NCBI GenBank assembly: GCA_903951425.1
Contig: CAJBBX010000028.1
Coordinates: 1-64,000 of the forward strand
Source: an uncultured Chthonomonas sp.
GTDB taxonomy: Bacteria > Armatimonadota > Chthonomonadetes > Chthonomonadales > CAJBBX01
Direction of reading: 5' to 3'
Length of the DNA: 64,000 bases
Position 1 is the stretch's first letter; each line of letters begins with the position of its first letter. Made by a program: the position numbers and the translations under genes. Under the pieces are notes generated by a model. It saw nothing but the letters and a program-made list of their open reading frames with translations, did no database searches and was not told the DNA's origin. Shown piece by piece: positions 8,969-18,107 of this stretch.

Positions 8969-10387
8969 ATGTCTGTCGCTTGCTTCATCGTACCGCATAT
9001 GGGCGTCGTCGCTGCGTGCCGCCGCAGGGCGGATTTGGCCGGCTCGCCCCTGGCGTTGGTCGATGAAAAAGGGCGCGTCGTCGCGGTCTCGCCCGAGGCC
9101 GACCGGGCGGGGGTACACACGGGGCAGCCCGAGACGGCGGCGCGATCCCTCTGCCGCGACCTCGCCGTTGTCCCGTATGACCGCGAGGGCGCGGATGAGG
9201 CGGCCAGGGAGATGTGGGACATCCTGGCCGTGGAGACCTCCTATGTGGAGCCCTCCTCGCCGGAGGTCTGCTATGCCGAGATCGCCGGGCTGCAGGTGTT
9301 GGAGCGCTCCGAGGTGGCCGCGGCGGCCATCCGCAGGCAGTTGGGCGGCCCCGTGCACGTGGGCCTCGGGCGTACCCTGTTCGTGGCCCGCATGGCCGCC
9401 CGGCAGGCTCGCGATGGGGTGGTGGCGGTCCCGTCCGGCATGGAGGGCGCTTTCCTGGCTCCCATCCCCCTTGCCGATGTGGAAGAACTGGAAGGCAACC
9501 TGAAGGACGCCCTGGCGCGGCTGGGCGTGAAGACGCTGGGCGATGTGGCTGGCCTGGACCGGCAGGACCTGAACCGCCGATTCAAGGCCAACGGGGAGAA
9601 GTTGCGCGCCCTGGCGTTCGGCGGTCCCCGTGTGCCGGTTCGCCCCGTCTGGCCGCCCCGGTTCGTGGAGCGACGGGCCCATTTCGACGATCGGGAGGTG
9701 GAGGACATGCTCCTCATCGAGGAGGCCATGCGCCGATGCGCCGCGTCGGTCTCCGAGACGCTGCTGGCGGGGCACGAGTTCTGCCGGATGCTCACGCTCA
9801 GCGTGCGCTTTGCCGATAACACATGGCAGGCCCTGCCGGAGCGCCTGGCCCTGCCGCTGAACAGGCCCGAAGCCCTCTATCGCGGCGCGCTTCGGCTCTA
9901 CAAGCGGATGGAGCCCGGGCGGCCCATCACCGAAGTGCGCCTCCGGGCCGCGGACCTGGGCCCGGCGGGTGGCATCCAGCTGGCCTTGCTGGATGACAAC
10001 CAATCCCAGCGCGGCCTACCGCACGAGAGGGAGCGGCGCCTGCATAAGGCGCTGGAGACCATTGGGAAGCGGTTCGGCGCCGCCTGCGTGCGGCATGCGT
10101 GCGGCTTAGATACGGGCGGCCGGACGGACCTCTGGACCTACCCGCTGGGGCATCGCATGAACGTGCCGGTGGATGTGGTCACCAACGACGCCGGCGAGCC
10201 CGTCCGCTATCGCCTGCGTGAATGCTCCTGGGATATCACCTCCATACAGAACCGATGGTGCGAGGCGGAGTGGGACTGGGAGCGCATGCACGAGCGCACG
10301 ATCTACCGTGTGGAGACCTGGCCCGCCGGCCTGTGCGAGCTCTCCAAGCAGGACGGTTCCTGGCGCATCGCCGCCATTGCCGACTGA
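8969..10387 (+). CDS. imuB: ImuB-like catalytically inactive Y-family polymerase protein
   Basis: The 472-residue product has a Y-family polymerase scaffold. The catalytic carboxylates are missing: the first active-site segment reads FIVPHMGVVAACRRR where Pol IV has an Asp-x-Asp-type motif, and the second reads VEPSSPEVCYAEI where active enzymes have S-x-D-E. A helix-hairpin-helix region (LGVKTLGDVAGLDRQDL) is at about 188-205. The C-terminal segment from about residue 400, with WDWERMHERTIYRVE and GSWRIAAIAD, matches the region typical of ImuB. In known mutasomes ImuB brings the error-prone DnaE2 to the beta clamp. dnaE2 follows after 9 bases. No imuA is present, and I could not identify a clamp-binding QL-x-LF motif with confidence. 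Confidence 0.85.
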   Translation: MSVACFIVPHMGVVAACRRRADLAGSPLALVDEKGRVVAVSPEADRAGVHTGQPETAARSLCRDLAVVPYDREGADEAAREMWDILAVETSYVEPSSPEVCYAEIAGLQVLERSEVAAAAIRRQLGGPVHVGLGRTLFVARMAARQARDGVVAVPSGMEGAFLAPIPLADVEELEGNLKDALARLGVKTLGDVAGLDRQDLNRRFKANGEKLRALAFGGPRVPVRPVWPPRFVERRAHFDDREVEDMLLIEEAMRRCAASVSETLLAGHEFCRMLTLSVRFADNTWQALPERLALPLNRPEALYRGALRLYKRMEPGRPITEVRLRAADLGPAGGIQLALLDDNQSQRGLPHERERRLHKALETIGKRFGAACVRHACGLDTGGRTDLWTYPLGHRMNVPVDVVTNDAGEPVRYRLRECSWDITSIQNRWCEAEWDWERMHERTIYRVETWPAGLCELSKQDGSWRIAAIAD

Positions 10388-10396
10388 GGCGGGGCC

Positions 10397-13300
10397 ATGT
10401 TCGTCCATCTGCACACCCATAGCCCCTACAGCTTCCTAGACGGCGCCACGGAGGTCGAGCGCCTGGTCCGCCGCGCCGCCGAGCTGGGCATGCCCGCCCT
10501 GGCCCTCACCGACCACGACAACCTCTGCGGCATGGTCAAGTTCACCTCCGCCTGCCGCAACTACGGCGTTCGGCCCATTCTGGGCGCCGAGGTCACCATG
10601 GAGGACCAGAGCCACCTCACCCTCCTCGCGATGGACTCCACCGGCTACTCCAACCTCTGCTCCCTGCTGACCCGAACCCACGCCAACGGGGGGCGCCTGA
10701 ACCCGCTGTTGCCCTGGAACGCGCTGCCCGAGCGGGCGTCGGGCCTCGTCTGCCTCACCGGTTGCCGCAAGGGGCAGATACCCTCTCTGGTGCGCCGCCG
10801 CGAGCACGTCCAGGCCGCCGAGCGCGCCATGGAGCTACGCCGCATCTTCGGCCGGTCGGGGTTGGTCGTGGAGCTACAGGACGACATGACACCCGACAGC
10901 CGCCGCGTCTGCGCCGACCTGCAGGCCCTGGCGGGGCAACTCGGCGTGCGCGCCGTGGCCACTAACAACGTACACCACGCCAACCGCGACGGCTACGCCA
11001 CCTACGATGTCCTCAAGTGCATCCAGGCTTGCATCCCGGTCTCGGAGCCGCACCGGAACCGCCCGCTCAACGCCGAGCGCTACCTCAAGTCCGCGGCCGA
11101 GATGGAGGAGCTCTTCGGCTGGGCGCCGCAGGTTCTGGCCGACACCGCCTCCGTGGCCCTGGAGTGCGGCGACGTGCTGCCCTCGGCGTGCGACATCACG
11201 CCACGCTACCCCGTGCCCAACGGAGGCGACGACGGCTCCTACTTGCGCCACCTTACCTGCAAGGGCGCCGCCTACCGCTACGGCCCCCTGCCCGACGCCG
11301 TGCGGAGCCGCCTCGAGCACGAACTGGCGCTCATCATCGAAATGGGCTATGCCGGATACTTCCTCATGGTCTGGGACATCGTGCGCTGGGCGAGGCGGCA
11401 GGGCATCCGATGCACCGGCAGGGGCTCCGCCGCCGACTCCTGCGTGGCCTACTGCCTCTACCTGACGGATGTGGACGTCATCTCGCGCAACCTCCCGTTC
11501 GCCCGTTTCCTGGTGCCCGGGAAGACGCCGGACATCGACATCGACTTTCCCAGCGATAAGCGTGATGATGTCTTCCGGCATATCGCGGAGCTCTACGGCC
11601 AGGAGTGCGTGGGCATGGTCTGCACCTTCCACACCTTCTGGTCGAGGTCGGCCGTGCGCGATGTGGGCAAGGCGCTGGCCCTGCCTGCCGAGGCGCTGAA
11701 CTTCCTGGCCAAGCGCCTGCACCACAGCGTCCGGGCGGATCGCATCTCAGAGGCCTTCGACCGCTTCTCCGAACTGCGAGAGCACAAGGCCCTTCGCGAG
11801 CGTTTCGAGTTGCTCATGCGTCTCTGCAAGGGCATCGCCGGCTTCCCGCGGCATATCGGCACACACTCATCCGGCATCGTCATCAGCCGCATGCCGCTGG
11901 AGCGCATCGCGCCCCTGCAGCCCTCGGCGCGGGGCATCACGCGCATCTGGACGCTGGACAAGGACGACGCCGAGGATATCGGGGCCATTAAGTTCGACGT
12001 GCTATCCCTGGGCGCGCTGGCGGCGGTGGGCGACGCCGAGAGCGAGGCGCGGCTCCACGACCCCGGCTTCAGCTATGACCGCATCCCCTTCGACGACCGC
12101 GAGACCTACCGCATGCTCCAGGCCGGCGCGGCCGTGGGCACGTTCCAGTTCGAGAGCTCGGCCCAGATGTCGCTGGCCGTCACTCTCCATCCCCGCCATT
12201 TCGAGGACCTGGTGGCCGCCGTGGCCCTCATTCGCCCGGGGCCCATCCGCGGCAACGTGGTCCGCCGCTTCGTGGGATGCCGCAACGGATGGATGCGCAC
12301 CGATGTGCTACACCCGGCCCTGCTCAAGACGCTGGCCAAGACCTACGGCTGCATCGTCTTCCAGGAGCAGGTGAACGACGTGGTCGCCGCCATGACCGGT
12401 TGCTCGGACGCCGAGGCGGACAAGTTCCGCAAGAGCCTCACCAAGTATGACCGCACCGGCGCCATGGACGACGCCCGAACCACCTTCGTCACCCGGGCCA
12501 TGGAGCGCCACGCCGATCTGACCGACGATGCGGCGAACTCCATCTTCGACCAGATCGAGGGCTGGAGCGGCTACGGCTTCACGGAGGGGCACGCGGCCAG
12601 CTTCTCCGTCACCGGCTATCGCACGGCCTTCCTCTCCACGCACCACCCGGCCGAGTTCTTCTCCGGCATTATGAACCACCAGCCCATGGGCTACTACGCC
12701 AGCAACACGCTGGCATCCGAGGCGCGGCGCCGGGGCGTGCGCGTGCTACCCGTGGACATCAACATCAGCGACGACAAGTGCCGTGTGCCGGACCCGGCCA
12801 CCATCCGCCTGGGGCTACGCATTGTCGAAGGGCTGGCGGAGGAGGACATCGAGGCCATCCTGGCCGCGCGCGGGCAGGAGCCGTTCGTCTCGCTGCTGGA
12901 CTTCTGCACGCGGGTCGTGCTGCACCGCGACCGGCTGGAGAACCTGCTCCTCTGCGGCGCGTTCGACAGCCTGCACGAGGTGCGCCGAGGGCTCCTCTGG
13001 CGGCTGGACGAGACGCTCTCGCTGGCCTCGGTCCGGCGCATGGCGGTCGCGAACGCGCCCGGCACGCTGCCGCTGGAGCCGCCCGGCGCGTCGGAGACGC
13101 CCGTGGCATGGGACGTGCCGGACTTCAGTGTCTGGGATCGCTTCCTCTGGACCTGGCGCGTCACCGGCGTCTGCGCCGAGTGCCACGTGCTGGCCTACAT
13201 GCGCGACTGGCTGGCCACCCGAGGCGTCATGACGGTGCAGGAGGCCCTGGCGGTGCGGCCGGGTACCCGCGTCAATGTGGCCGGTATCAACGTGCGCCCA

Positions 13301-13600
13301 CACCGCCCGCCCACGCGCTCGGGCCGCACGGTGCTATTCACCCAGGTCGAGGATGAGACCGGCCTGCTCCAGGCGACCTGCGCCGGCGAGGCGCTGGATC
13401 CCTGCACCCCCATCTTCCTCACATCGCCCGTGGTCATCGTCCGGGGAGCCATGCAGAGCAAGGGCTCAGGCATGAGCATGAAGGTGGAGAAGGTGCGGAG
13501 CCTGGCCCTGCGGGACATGACGACCGCGGGAGCCACGCCCCAGCCGCCGCAGGCGATGGCTCCAGAACTGGAGAAGCTGCTGGTGCAGGTGAGCCGGTAG
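10397..13600 (+). CDS. dnaE2: Error-prone DNA polymerase III alpha subunit (DnaE2/ImuC)
   Basis: The 1067-residue product has the size of DnaE2 rather than the longer replicative DnaE. The PHP domain starts MFVHLHTHSPYSFLDG, and the palm motif PDIDIDFP places the catalytic aspartates at about D379, D381 and D383. Helix-hairpin-helix and OB-fold regions follow (RVNVAGINVRPHRPPTRSG, about 955-973, in the OB region). It acts in translesion synthesis with ImuB, and the gene order imuB-dnaE2 behind one promoter fits a damage-induced cassette. A G+C bias like its neighbours gives no sign of recent transfer. The gene converges with maf, ending 7 bases before the maf stop. Confidence 0.93.
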   Translation: MFVHLHTHSPYSFLDGATEVERLVRRAAELGMPALALTDHDNLCGMVKFTSACRNYGVRPILGAEVTMEDQSHLTLLAMDSTGYSNLCSLLTRTHANGGRLNPLLPWNALPERASGLVCLTGCRKGQIPSLVRRREHVQAAERAMELRRIFGRSGLVVELQDDMTPDSRRVCADLQALAGQLGVRAVATNNVHHANRDGYATYDVLKCIQACIPVSEPHRNRPLNAERYLKSAAEMEELFGWAPQVLADTASVALECGDVLPSACDITPRYPVPNGGDDGSYLRHLTCKGAAYRYGPLPDAVRSRLEHELALIIEMGYAGYFLMVWDIVRWARRQGIRCTGRGSAADSCVAYCLYLTDVDVISRNLPFARFLVPGKTPDIDIDFPSDKRDDVFRHIAELYGQECVGMVCTFHTFWSRSAVRDVGKALALPAEALNFLAKRLHHSVRADRISEAFDRFSELREHKALRERFELLMRLCKGIAGFPRHIGTHSSGIVISRMPLERIAPLQPSARGITRIWTLDKDDAEDIGAIKFDVLSLGALAAVGDAESEARLHDPGFSYDRIPFDDRETYRMLQAGAAVGTFQFESSAQMSLAVTLHPRHFEDLVAAVALIRPGPIRGNVVRRFVGCRNGWMRTDVLHPALLKTLAKTYGCIVFQEQVNDVVAAMTGCSDAEADKFRKSLTKYDRTGAMDDARTTFVTRAMERHADLTDDAANSIFDQIEGWSGYGFTEGHAASFSVTGYRTAFLSTHHPAEFFSGIMNHQPMGYYASNTLASEARRRGVRVLPVDINISDDKCRVPDPATIRLGLRIVEGLAEEDIEAILAARGQEPFVSLLDFCTRVVLHRDRLENLLLCGAFDSLHEVRRGLLWRLDETLSLASVRRMAVANAPGTLPLEPPGASETPVAWDVPDFSVWDRFLWTWRVTGVCAECHVLAYMRDWLATRGVMTVQEALAVRPGTRVNVAGINVRPHRPPTRSGRTVLFTQVEDETGLLQATCAGEALDPCTPIFLTSPVVIVRGAMQSKGSGMSMKVEKVRSLALRDMTTAGATPQPPQAMAPELEKLLVQVSR

Positions 13601-13607
13601 GTGGGCA

Positions 13608-14231
13608 TCAGGCCGGAGCGGACGCCAGCATCTCCAGCAGATCGTCGATCGGGAGGCCTACCACGTTGTGGTAGCTGCCCACCACCCGCTGGACGAAGAC
13701 GGATGCCCCGCCCTGGATGCCGTAGGCGCCGGCCTTATCGAAAGGCTCGCCGGAGGCGATGTAGCCATCGATCTCCTCGGGCGACACGTCGCGGAACGTG
13801 ACGTGCGTGCTCACCACCCGCACCGTGCCTTCGGGTTCGTCCGGGCCGTCGGACCACGCCAGTGCGATGCCCGTATGCACCTCGTGGGTTGCGCCGGAGA
13901 GGAGCCGCAGCATCCGTCGGGCGTCATCGGCATCGCTCGGTTTGCCCAGAACCTCGCCGCCCCGGTCCAGCGGCGCGGCCACCACCGTGTCTGCGCCGAT
14001 CACCAGCCTGGGGCCGGAGGTATTGTGCCACACCTCGACGGCCTTCCTGCGGGCCACTTCGGCGGCCACGGCGCGGCCATCGGTCAGCAGGCACGTCTCG
14101 TCGGCGCAACCGGGCACGACCTCGAAGTCGAGACCCGCCGCCAGCATGATCTCGCGCCGCCTTGGCGATGCCGAAGCCAGGATGAGGCGTCGCGCACCGG
14201 CGGTCGAGGGCGATTGCTGGGCGTCAGCCAT
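13608..14231 (-). CDS. maf: Maf-family nucleotide pyrophosphatase
   Basis: The 207-residue product hydrolyses non-canonical or excess nucleoside triphosphates (family activity on dTTP/UTP or methylated nucleotides). It has the hallmark LILASASPRRREIM at about 16-29, GADTVV with the catalytic aspartate near residue 80, and the later FDKAGAYGIQGGASVFV. The last motif is characteristic of the YhdE-type dTTP/UTP pyrophosphatases. It is the last gene of the seven-gene minus-strand operon and starts 3 bases after the cdsA stop. It should be cytoplasmic, since no signal peptide is seen. Confidence 0.93.
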   Translation of the reverse strand: MADAQQSPSTAGARRLILASASPRRREIMLAAGLDFEVVPGCADETCLLTDGRAVAAEVARRKAVEVWHNTSGPRLVIGADTVVAAPLDRGGEVLGKPSDADDARRMLRLLSGATHEVHTGIALAWSDGPDEPEGTVRVVSTHVTFRDVSPEEIDGYIASGEPFDKAGAYGIQGGASVFVQRVVGSYHNVVGLPIDDLLEMLASAPA

Positions 14232-14234
14232 GGG

Positions 14235-15083
14235 CTACGAGGGCCAGAGGACGATCAGCGCCCATATGGCTGGTCCGGTGGCCAGCAGGCTGTCGAACCG
14301 GTCCAGCACCCCGCCATGCCCGGGCATCGCCACGCCAAAGTCCTTCAGGCCTACCTCGCGCTTCAGGCAGGACTTGAAGAGGTCGCCGAACTGGCCCAGC
14401 GTCCCGCTGATCGAGCCCATCACCAGGCCGCGCGTCCAACTGCCAAGAAAGATATGGCCGGCGATGCTACCAACCAGGATGGCCGCCAGGAGCCCGCCGA
14501 TGCTCCCCTCCACTGTCTTGCCCGGGGAAAGCTTCGGCGCAAGCTTCCGGCGTCCCATAGACTTTCCCACGAAGAGCGCCGCGCTGTCGACGGCCCAGAT
14601 GCTCAGGGCCACCACCATCACCACCGCCTGACCCGTATCCATGCCGGGCACCATTCCGCCCGAGGGACCGGGCAATGTGCGCAGCATGGAGATGCCGCCG
14701 AAGAGGCTCACGTACCAACCGTGGAGCAGGCCATGGCCCACGCGGTGCGTTACGTTCAGCACGCCGGTGCGGTAGGCGACGACGACCTCCATCACCATGG
14801 CGGCGATCACCATCACCACCAGGCTGGCCATGACGGTCTCGCTGCCGCGGCGGCCCAACTCCTCGGAGGATCGCAGGATGAGCGGCAGGGCTGGGCCTGC
14901 CAGACCCATGGCGCAGAGGATGGGGTTGGGGGTGACGTTCTCGCGGCGTGAGGCAGCAGACATTTCCCACAGGCCCACAATAGCGACCACGCAAAGAGCC
15001 CATGCGAAGGCAAGCGGGCCGGCGGCACACAGCACAATGAAGAGCGGCATGCCCACCACGGCAGTCAGCAACCTTAGCGACAT
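14235..15083 (-). CDS. cdsA: Phosphatidate cytidylyltransferase
   Basis: CdsA makes CDP-diacylglycerol from phosphatidate and CTP, the branch point of phospholipid synthesis, in the inner membrane. The 282-residue product has several hydrophobic helices in its N-terminal two thirds. The CDP-DAG synthase signature at the C-terminal end reads GTLGQFGDLFKSCLKREVGLKD and continues to MPGHGGVLDRFDSL, with its conserved aspartates. It lies between an MFS transporter (15-base gap) and maf (3-base gap) in the same direction. A lipid kinase three genes upstream makes phosphatidate-type substrates in many bacteria, so a lipid theme in this operon is plausible. Confidence 0.95.
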   Translation of the reverse strand: MSLRLLTAVVGMPLFIVLCAAGPLAFAWALCVVAIVGLWEMSAASRRENVTPNPILCAMGLAGPALPLILRSSEELGRRGSETVMASLVVMVIAAMVMEVVVAYRTGVLNVTHRVGHGLLHGWYVSLFGGISMLRTLPGPSGGMVPGMDTGQAVVMVVALSIWAVDSAALFVGKSMGRRKLAPKLSPGKTVEGSIGGLLAAILVGSIAGHIFLGSWTRGLVMGSISGTLGQFGDLFKSCLKREVGLKDFGVAMPGHGGVLDRFDSLLATGPAIWALIVLWPS

Positions 15084-15098
15084 CGGGTCGTGTCTCCG

Positions 15099-16394
15099 TT
15101 ACGGCGTCGCGCGGCGCTCTCGGATGGGCGCCACAAGTGCTGTGCCGGCCAGCATGAAGAAGAGCGACATGCCCAGCACCAGACGGTACCCGGCGCCCAT
15201 CCCCATCCCGGCGTTACCATAGTGTGCCACGATACCGCCCATTACGGGTGCGAGTACCTGCGGCGCAGTGTAGGCGATGTGCCATATTCCCATGGAGCGG
15301 GCCTCGTCGCCGTCCGGAAGCAGGTTCGTCGCGAGCGCCCAGTCCACGGCCTGGAAGGCGCCCCACCCGATGCCGAACACGACCGCGCCGCCAATGGCTA
15401 CCTGCACGCTGGTGGTCAGGATGAAGACGAGTGCAGCGGCGCTGGTGATGGCCATGGCGCCGCGCACCACCTGCTTCTTCGATGTTCGATCGCTGAGGAC
15501 GCCTGCGGGCCAGTTGCCGATGAGCCCGCTACCCGTGGCGGCGAGCATCACGATCGTCAGGACGCGCTGGTGGTCGGCGGGCGGCACACGCAGTGTGTCG
15601 GACAGGTAGTACGAGAGGAACTCGGTGACGGAGTAGAAACCCAGGTTGATAGCGAATCGGCTGGCGATGAGCCAGTAGAAGCTGGGGTTCTCCGAGGGTC
15701 TCAGCCGGAAACCCGATGCGATGGCGTCCGACAACGGACCCGTCTGCGGCTCGCCTCGGGGCGGCGTGTCCGGTAGCCGACGGTACGCGTGCAGCATCGT
15801 GCCCACGAGTACCGCCGCCAGCAGGGCGCAGACGGTATGCAGTCCGCGTCCGCCGGGCCGGTCGTAGAGCATCCCGCAGAGCATCAGGCCGGCCAGCGTG
15901 CCGGCTATCGAGCCCACGCCGAGGTAGGCCGACGCCAGCCCCTGCTTGTCGCGCGGCACCAGGTCAGGCACCATGGCCTGGTACGGGCTGGTGGCTACGT
16001 TGGCCGTGAGCTGCAGCATGCAGAACGCCAGCACAAGCATGGGGATCGAGTGGGCGGTGGCCAGCAGGGCCAGCGCAGGGACCGAGGCCAGGGTGCCCCA
16101 GAGCAGATAGGCCTTACGCCGGTGGCGTGGGTGTGCGGTTCGGTCGCTCAGCGAGCCTACCACGAGGCAGATCACTGTCGAGACCGCCGCGCCGCCGCCT
16201 AGCGTCCATCCCAGGCAAAGATCCTTGGCTTTGTCGCCCACGATCGCCTGCACCATGTTCTGCATAACGATGGTGATGATGCCCGCCCAGAGCAGCGAGA
16301 GCGCGAACCAGTAGGCGCTCAGGTTGACGTAGAGACGCCACGTCTGGGGCGGGTAGGACAGCGCATCGCCGGTCTGCTTGCCGCCGGCGCTCAT
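15099..16394 (-). CDS. MFS transporter (SLC45/sugar-type)
   Basis: The 431-residue membrane protein has about 12 hydrophobic helices. It starts MSAGGKQTGDALSYPPQTWRLYVNLSAYW, and MFS loop signatures are visible (DLVPRDKQGLASAYLGVGS and LSDRTSKKQVV). The frame is open for 29 more codons upstream, but those lie in the preceding gene. ATG 16394 overlaps the preceding stop by 4 bases, the usual coupled junction. The nearest character is that of the sucrose/sugar:cation type with the paired D-R-T loops, so the substrate is a guess. Its operon neighbours do not define a substrate. Confidence 0.85.
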   Translation of the reverse strand: MSAGGKQTGDALSYPPQTWRLYVNLSAYWFALSLLWAGIITIVMQNMVQAIVGDKAKDLCLGWTLGGGAAVSTVICLVVGSLSDRTAHPRHRRKAYLLWGTLASVPALALLATAHSIPMLVLAFCMLQLTANVATSPYQAMVPDLVPRDKQGLASAYLGVGSIAGTLAGLMLCGMLYDRPGGRGLHTVCALLAAVLVGTMLHAYRRLPDTPPRGEPQTGPLSDAIASGFRLRPSENPSFYWLIASRFAINLGFYSVTEFLSYYLSDTLRVPPADHQRVLTIVMLAATGSGLIGNWPAGVLSDRTSKKQVVRGAMAITSAAALVFILTTSVQVAIGGAVVFGIGWGAFQAVDWALATNLLPDGDEARSMGIWHIAYTAPQVLAPVMGGIVAHYGNAGMGMGAGYRLVLGMSLFFMLAGTALVAPIRERRATP

Positions 16395-17143
16395 GGCTCG
16401 GCCCTCCGGGCGCACTCGAGGTCCTCCTCGGTGTCCACGTCGGCGGCAAGCTCCGGTGGCGCGTGCGCGTCCATGGCGCACCGGAGCTCAGTGATCTGCT
16501 CGACGCGGCCCAGGATGTCCGTGGTGGTGAGCCGGCCTGTGAGCATCCTCAGAAGGACGCCGAAGCCAAGGACCGAGACAATCTTCAGAGGGTTCTTGCG
16601 CCCCTCGAAGATGCGTTCGATGATGGGTAGCGCGGCCAGCAGCGCAGCCACGTCCGCCACGTAGGCGCACGCTGGAGCCCACTGGCCGTCAGCCAGGCGG
16701 GTGTAGGTGTTGTTCGTGCCCGGGAAGCGGGCTTCGTAGGCCTCCTTGGTCAGCGCGCCGCCGTAGGCCTGGGCATCGGCCGGCATGCGGTCAAGGAAGG
16801 CTGTCAGGTGCTCGGGAGCCACGAAGGGCAGGTCCGTGGTGAGGACGACGACCCGTCGGCTCCCCTTGCGCTGCGCCCACTGCAGGCCGATGGCCAGGTT
16901 CTCCGTGCCCGTAGAGGCGGCGGAGAGCCACTCATTGTCTGCCCGCTCGACCTCCGTCCGGACGTCCGGAGGCCCGACAACGCCGATGGCGCCCACGGCC
17001 GGGCAGTCCCGGGCGGTGGCCATGGCGCGCGCCAGCAGCGTAATGCCGCCGAACGTCAGGTTGGCCTTGATACCGCCGTACTTGCCGCCGGAGCCCATGA
17101 TTCGGCCTCCGGCAAGCAGAATGGCGCAGAGAGGAGTGGTCAT
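16391..17143 (-). CDS. MobA-like nucleotidyltransferase-fold protein
   Basis: The 250-residue product starts MTTPLCAILLAGGRIMGSGGKY, a variant of the LAGG-x-x-x-R-x-G-x-x-K loop of NTP transferases. TTDLPFVAPEHL at about 102-113 has the metal-binding aspartate position. The C-terminal part ends VDTEEDLECARR, which resembles the DIDTPEDL end of MobA and IspD-like proteins. The activation loop lacks the usual arginine, so activity is not certain. It may charge molybdopterin or a sugar phosphate, and no moco genes are nearby. It overlaps both neighbours by 4 bases. Confidence 0.7.
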   Translation of the reverse strand: MTTPLCAILLAGGRIMGSGGKYGGIKANLTFGGITLLARAMATARDCPAVGAIGVVGPPDVRTEVERADNEWLSAASTGTENLAIGLQWAQRKGSRRVVVLTTDLPFVAPEHLTAFLDRMPADAQAYGGALTKEAYEARFPGTNNTYTRLADGQWAPACAYVADVAALLAALPIIERIFEGRKNPLKIVSVLGFGVLLRMLTGRLTTTDILGRVEQITELRCAMDAHAPPELAADVDTEEDLECARRAEP

Positions 17144-18093
17144 GTGATCCTCCCAACACGTTGAAGCGGGGCGCGGAGCCGCAGGGCGTTTGGCCGTACG
17201 CTGAAGCGCACGGGCGTACGCCCGGCCACTTCGCCGTCGATGAGGATGGGCATGGGCGGGTCACTCTCGACTTCAATCACGCTTCCGCGGAACATGGTGA
17301 CCCTTGGGTGGTGAATGTGCTCGCCGCTGAAGACCAGCGGGAAGGCGCGGGCGAACTCGAGCTTGGTGACCTGCCATAGCACGCAGGCGTCCAGCATGCC
17401 GTCGGATGCGTCGGCTTCGGGCGCGATGAGCATGCCGCCGCCGTAGCTCGATGTGTTGGCCACAGTGCAGAGCATGGCGCGGCCGCGATGCTCCACGCCG
17501 TCGACCCGGAGGACGAACGCGGCCGGCCGGAAGCGCATCAGTTCGAGGAATGTGGCCGCCGTGTAGGCGGCGTGGCCCTTGAGGAACCGGAACCCGCGGT
17601 TCGTCCGCGAGGCGACCACTGCGTCGAACCCGCAACCTGAGATGTTGACGAAGGGGCGGTCGTTCGCCATGCCCGTGTCCATCTCGACGACACGGCTCGC
17701 TGCCAGGGCGGCCACGGCTCCGGCCATATCCAGCGGGATGCCGTAATGGCGCGCAAGGTCGTTGCCCGTGCCTGCGGGGATCACTCCGAGCTCCACGCCC
17801 GCCGCGGCGGCCTCTGCCGCGATGTCGCCCACCGTGCCGTCGCCGCCGGCCGCAACCAGGAGACCTGCGCCTTGCAGGGCAGCCTCGGCGGCGAGCATTC
17901 GGGCGTGGCCGGGGTACTCCGTCGCGAAAACGCTCCAAGCCGTACCGGGCATCGCCGTCGTCAGCGCCTCGGGCAGGCGCTGCACCATGGAGGCCCCCGA
18001 GCCGCGGCCCGAAGCGGGGTTCATGATGAGAGCCGCGCGTGCGGGCACCGGTTGCGCACCTGTCGCTGATGGTCGGTCCCGCTCGGGAGGCAT
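17140..18093 (-). CDS. Diacylglycerol/lipid kinase (YegS/DgkB family)
   Basis: The 317-residue product has the DAGK catalytic domain: NPASGRGSG near 25-33, GGDGTVGD at about 83-90 and GTGNDLARHYGIPLD at about 107-121. VNISGCGFDA follows in the C-terminal beta-sandwich. These kinases phosphorylate lipid alcohols at the inner membrane face with ATP. Phosphatidate is the CdsA substrate, and cdsA lies in the same operon. The start is uncertain: the first 20 residues are Pro/Ala-rich and the conserved core begins near residue 19. Confidence 0.9.
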   Translation of the reverse strand: MPPERDRPSATGAQPVPARAALIMNPASGRGSGASMVQRLPEALTTAMPGTAWSVFATEYPGHARMLAAEAALQGAGLLVAAGGDGTVGDIAAEAAAAGVELGVIPAGTGNDLARHYGIPLDMAGAVAALAASRVVEMDTGMANDRPFVNISGCGFDAVVASRTNRGFRFLKGHAAYTAATFLELMRFRPAAFVLRVDGVEHRGRAMLCTVANTSSYGGGMLIAPEADASDGMLDACVLWQVTKLEFARAFPLVFSGEHIHHPRVTMFRGSVIEVESDPPMPILIDGEVAGRTPVRFSVRPNALRLRAPLQRVGRIT

Positions 18094-18107
18094 GGCGCCG
18101 GGTCCTC

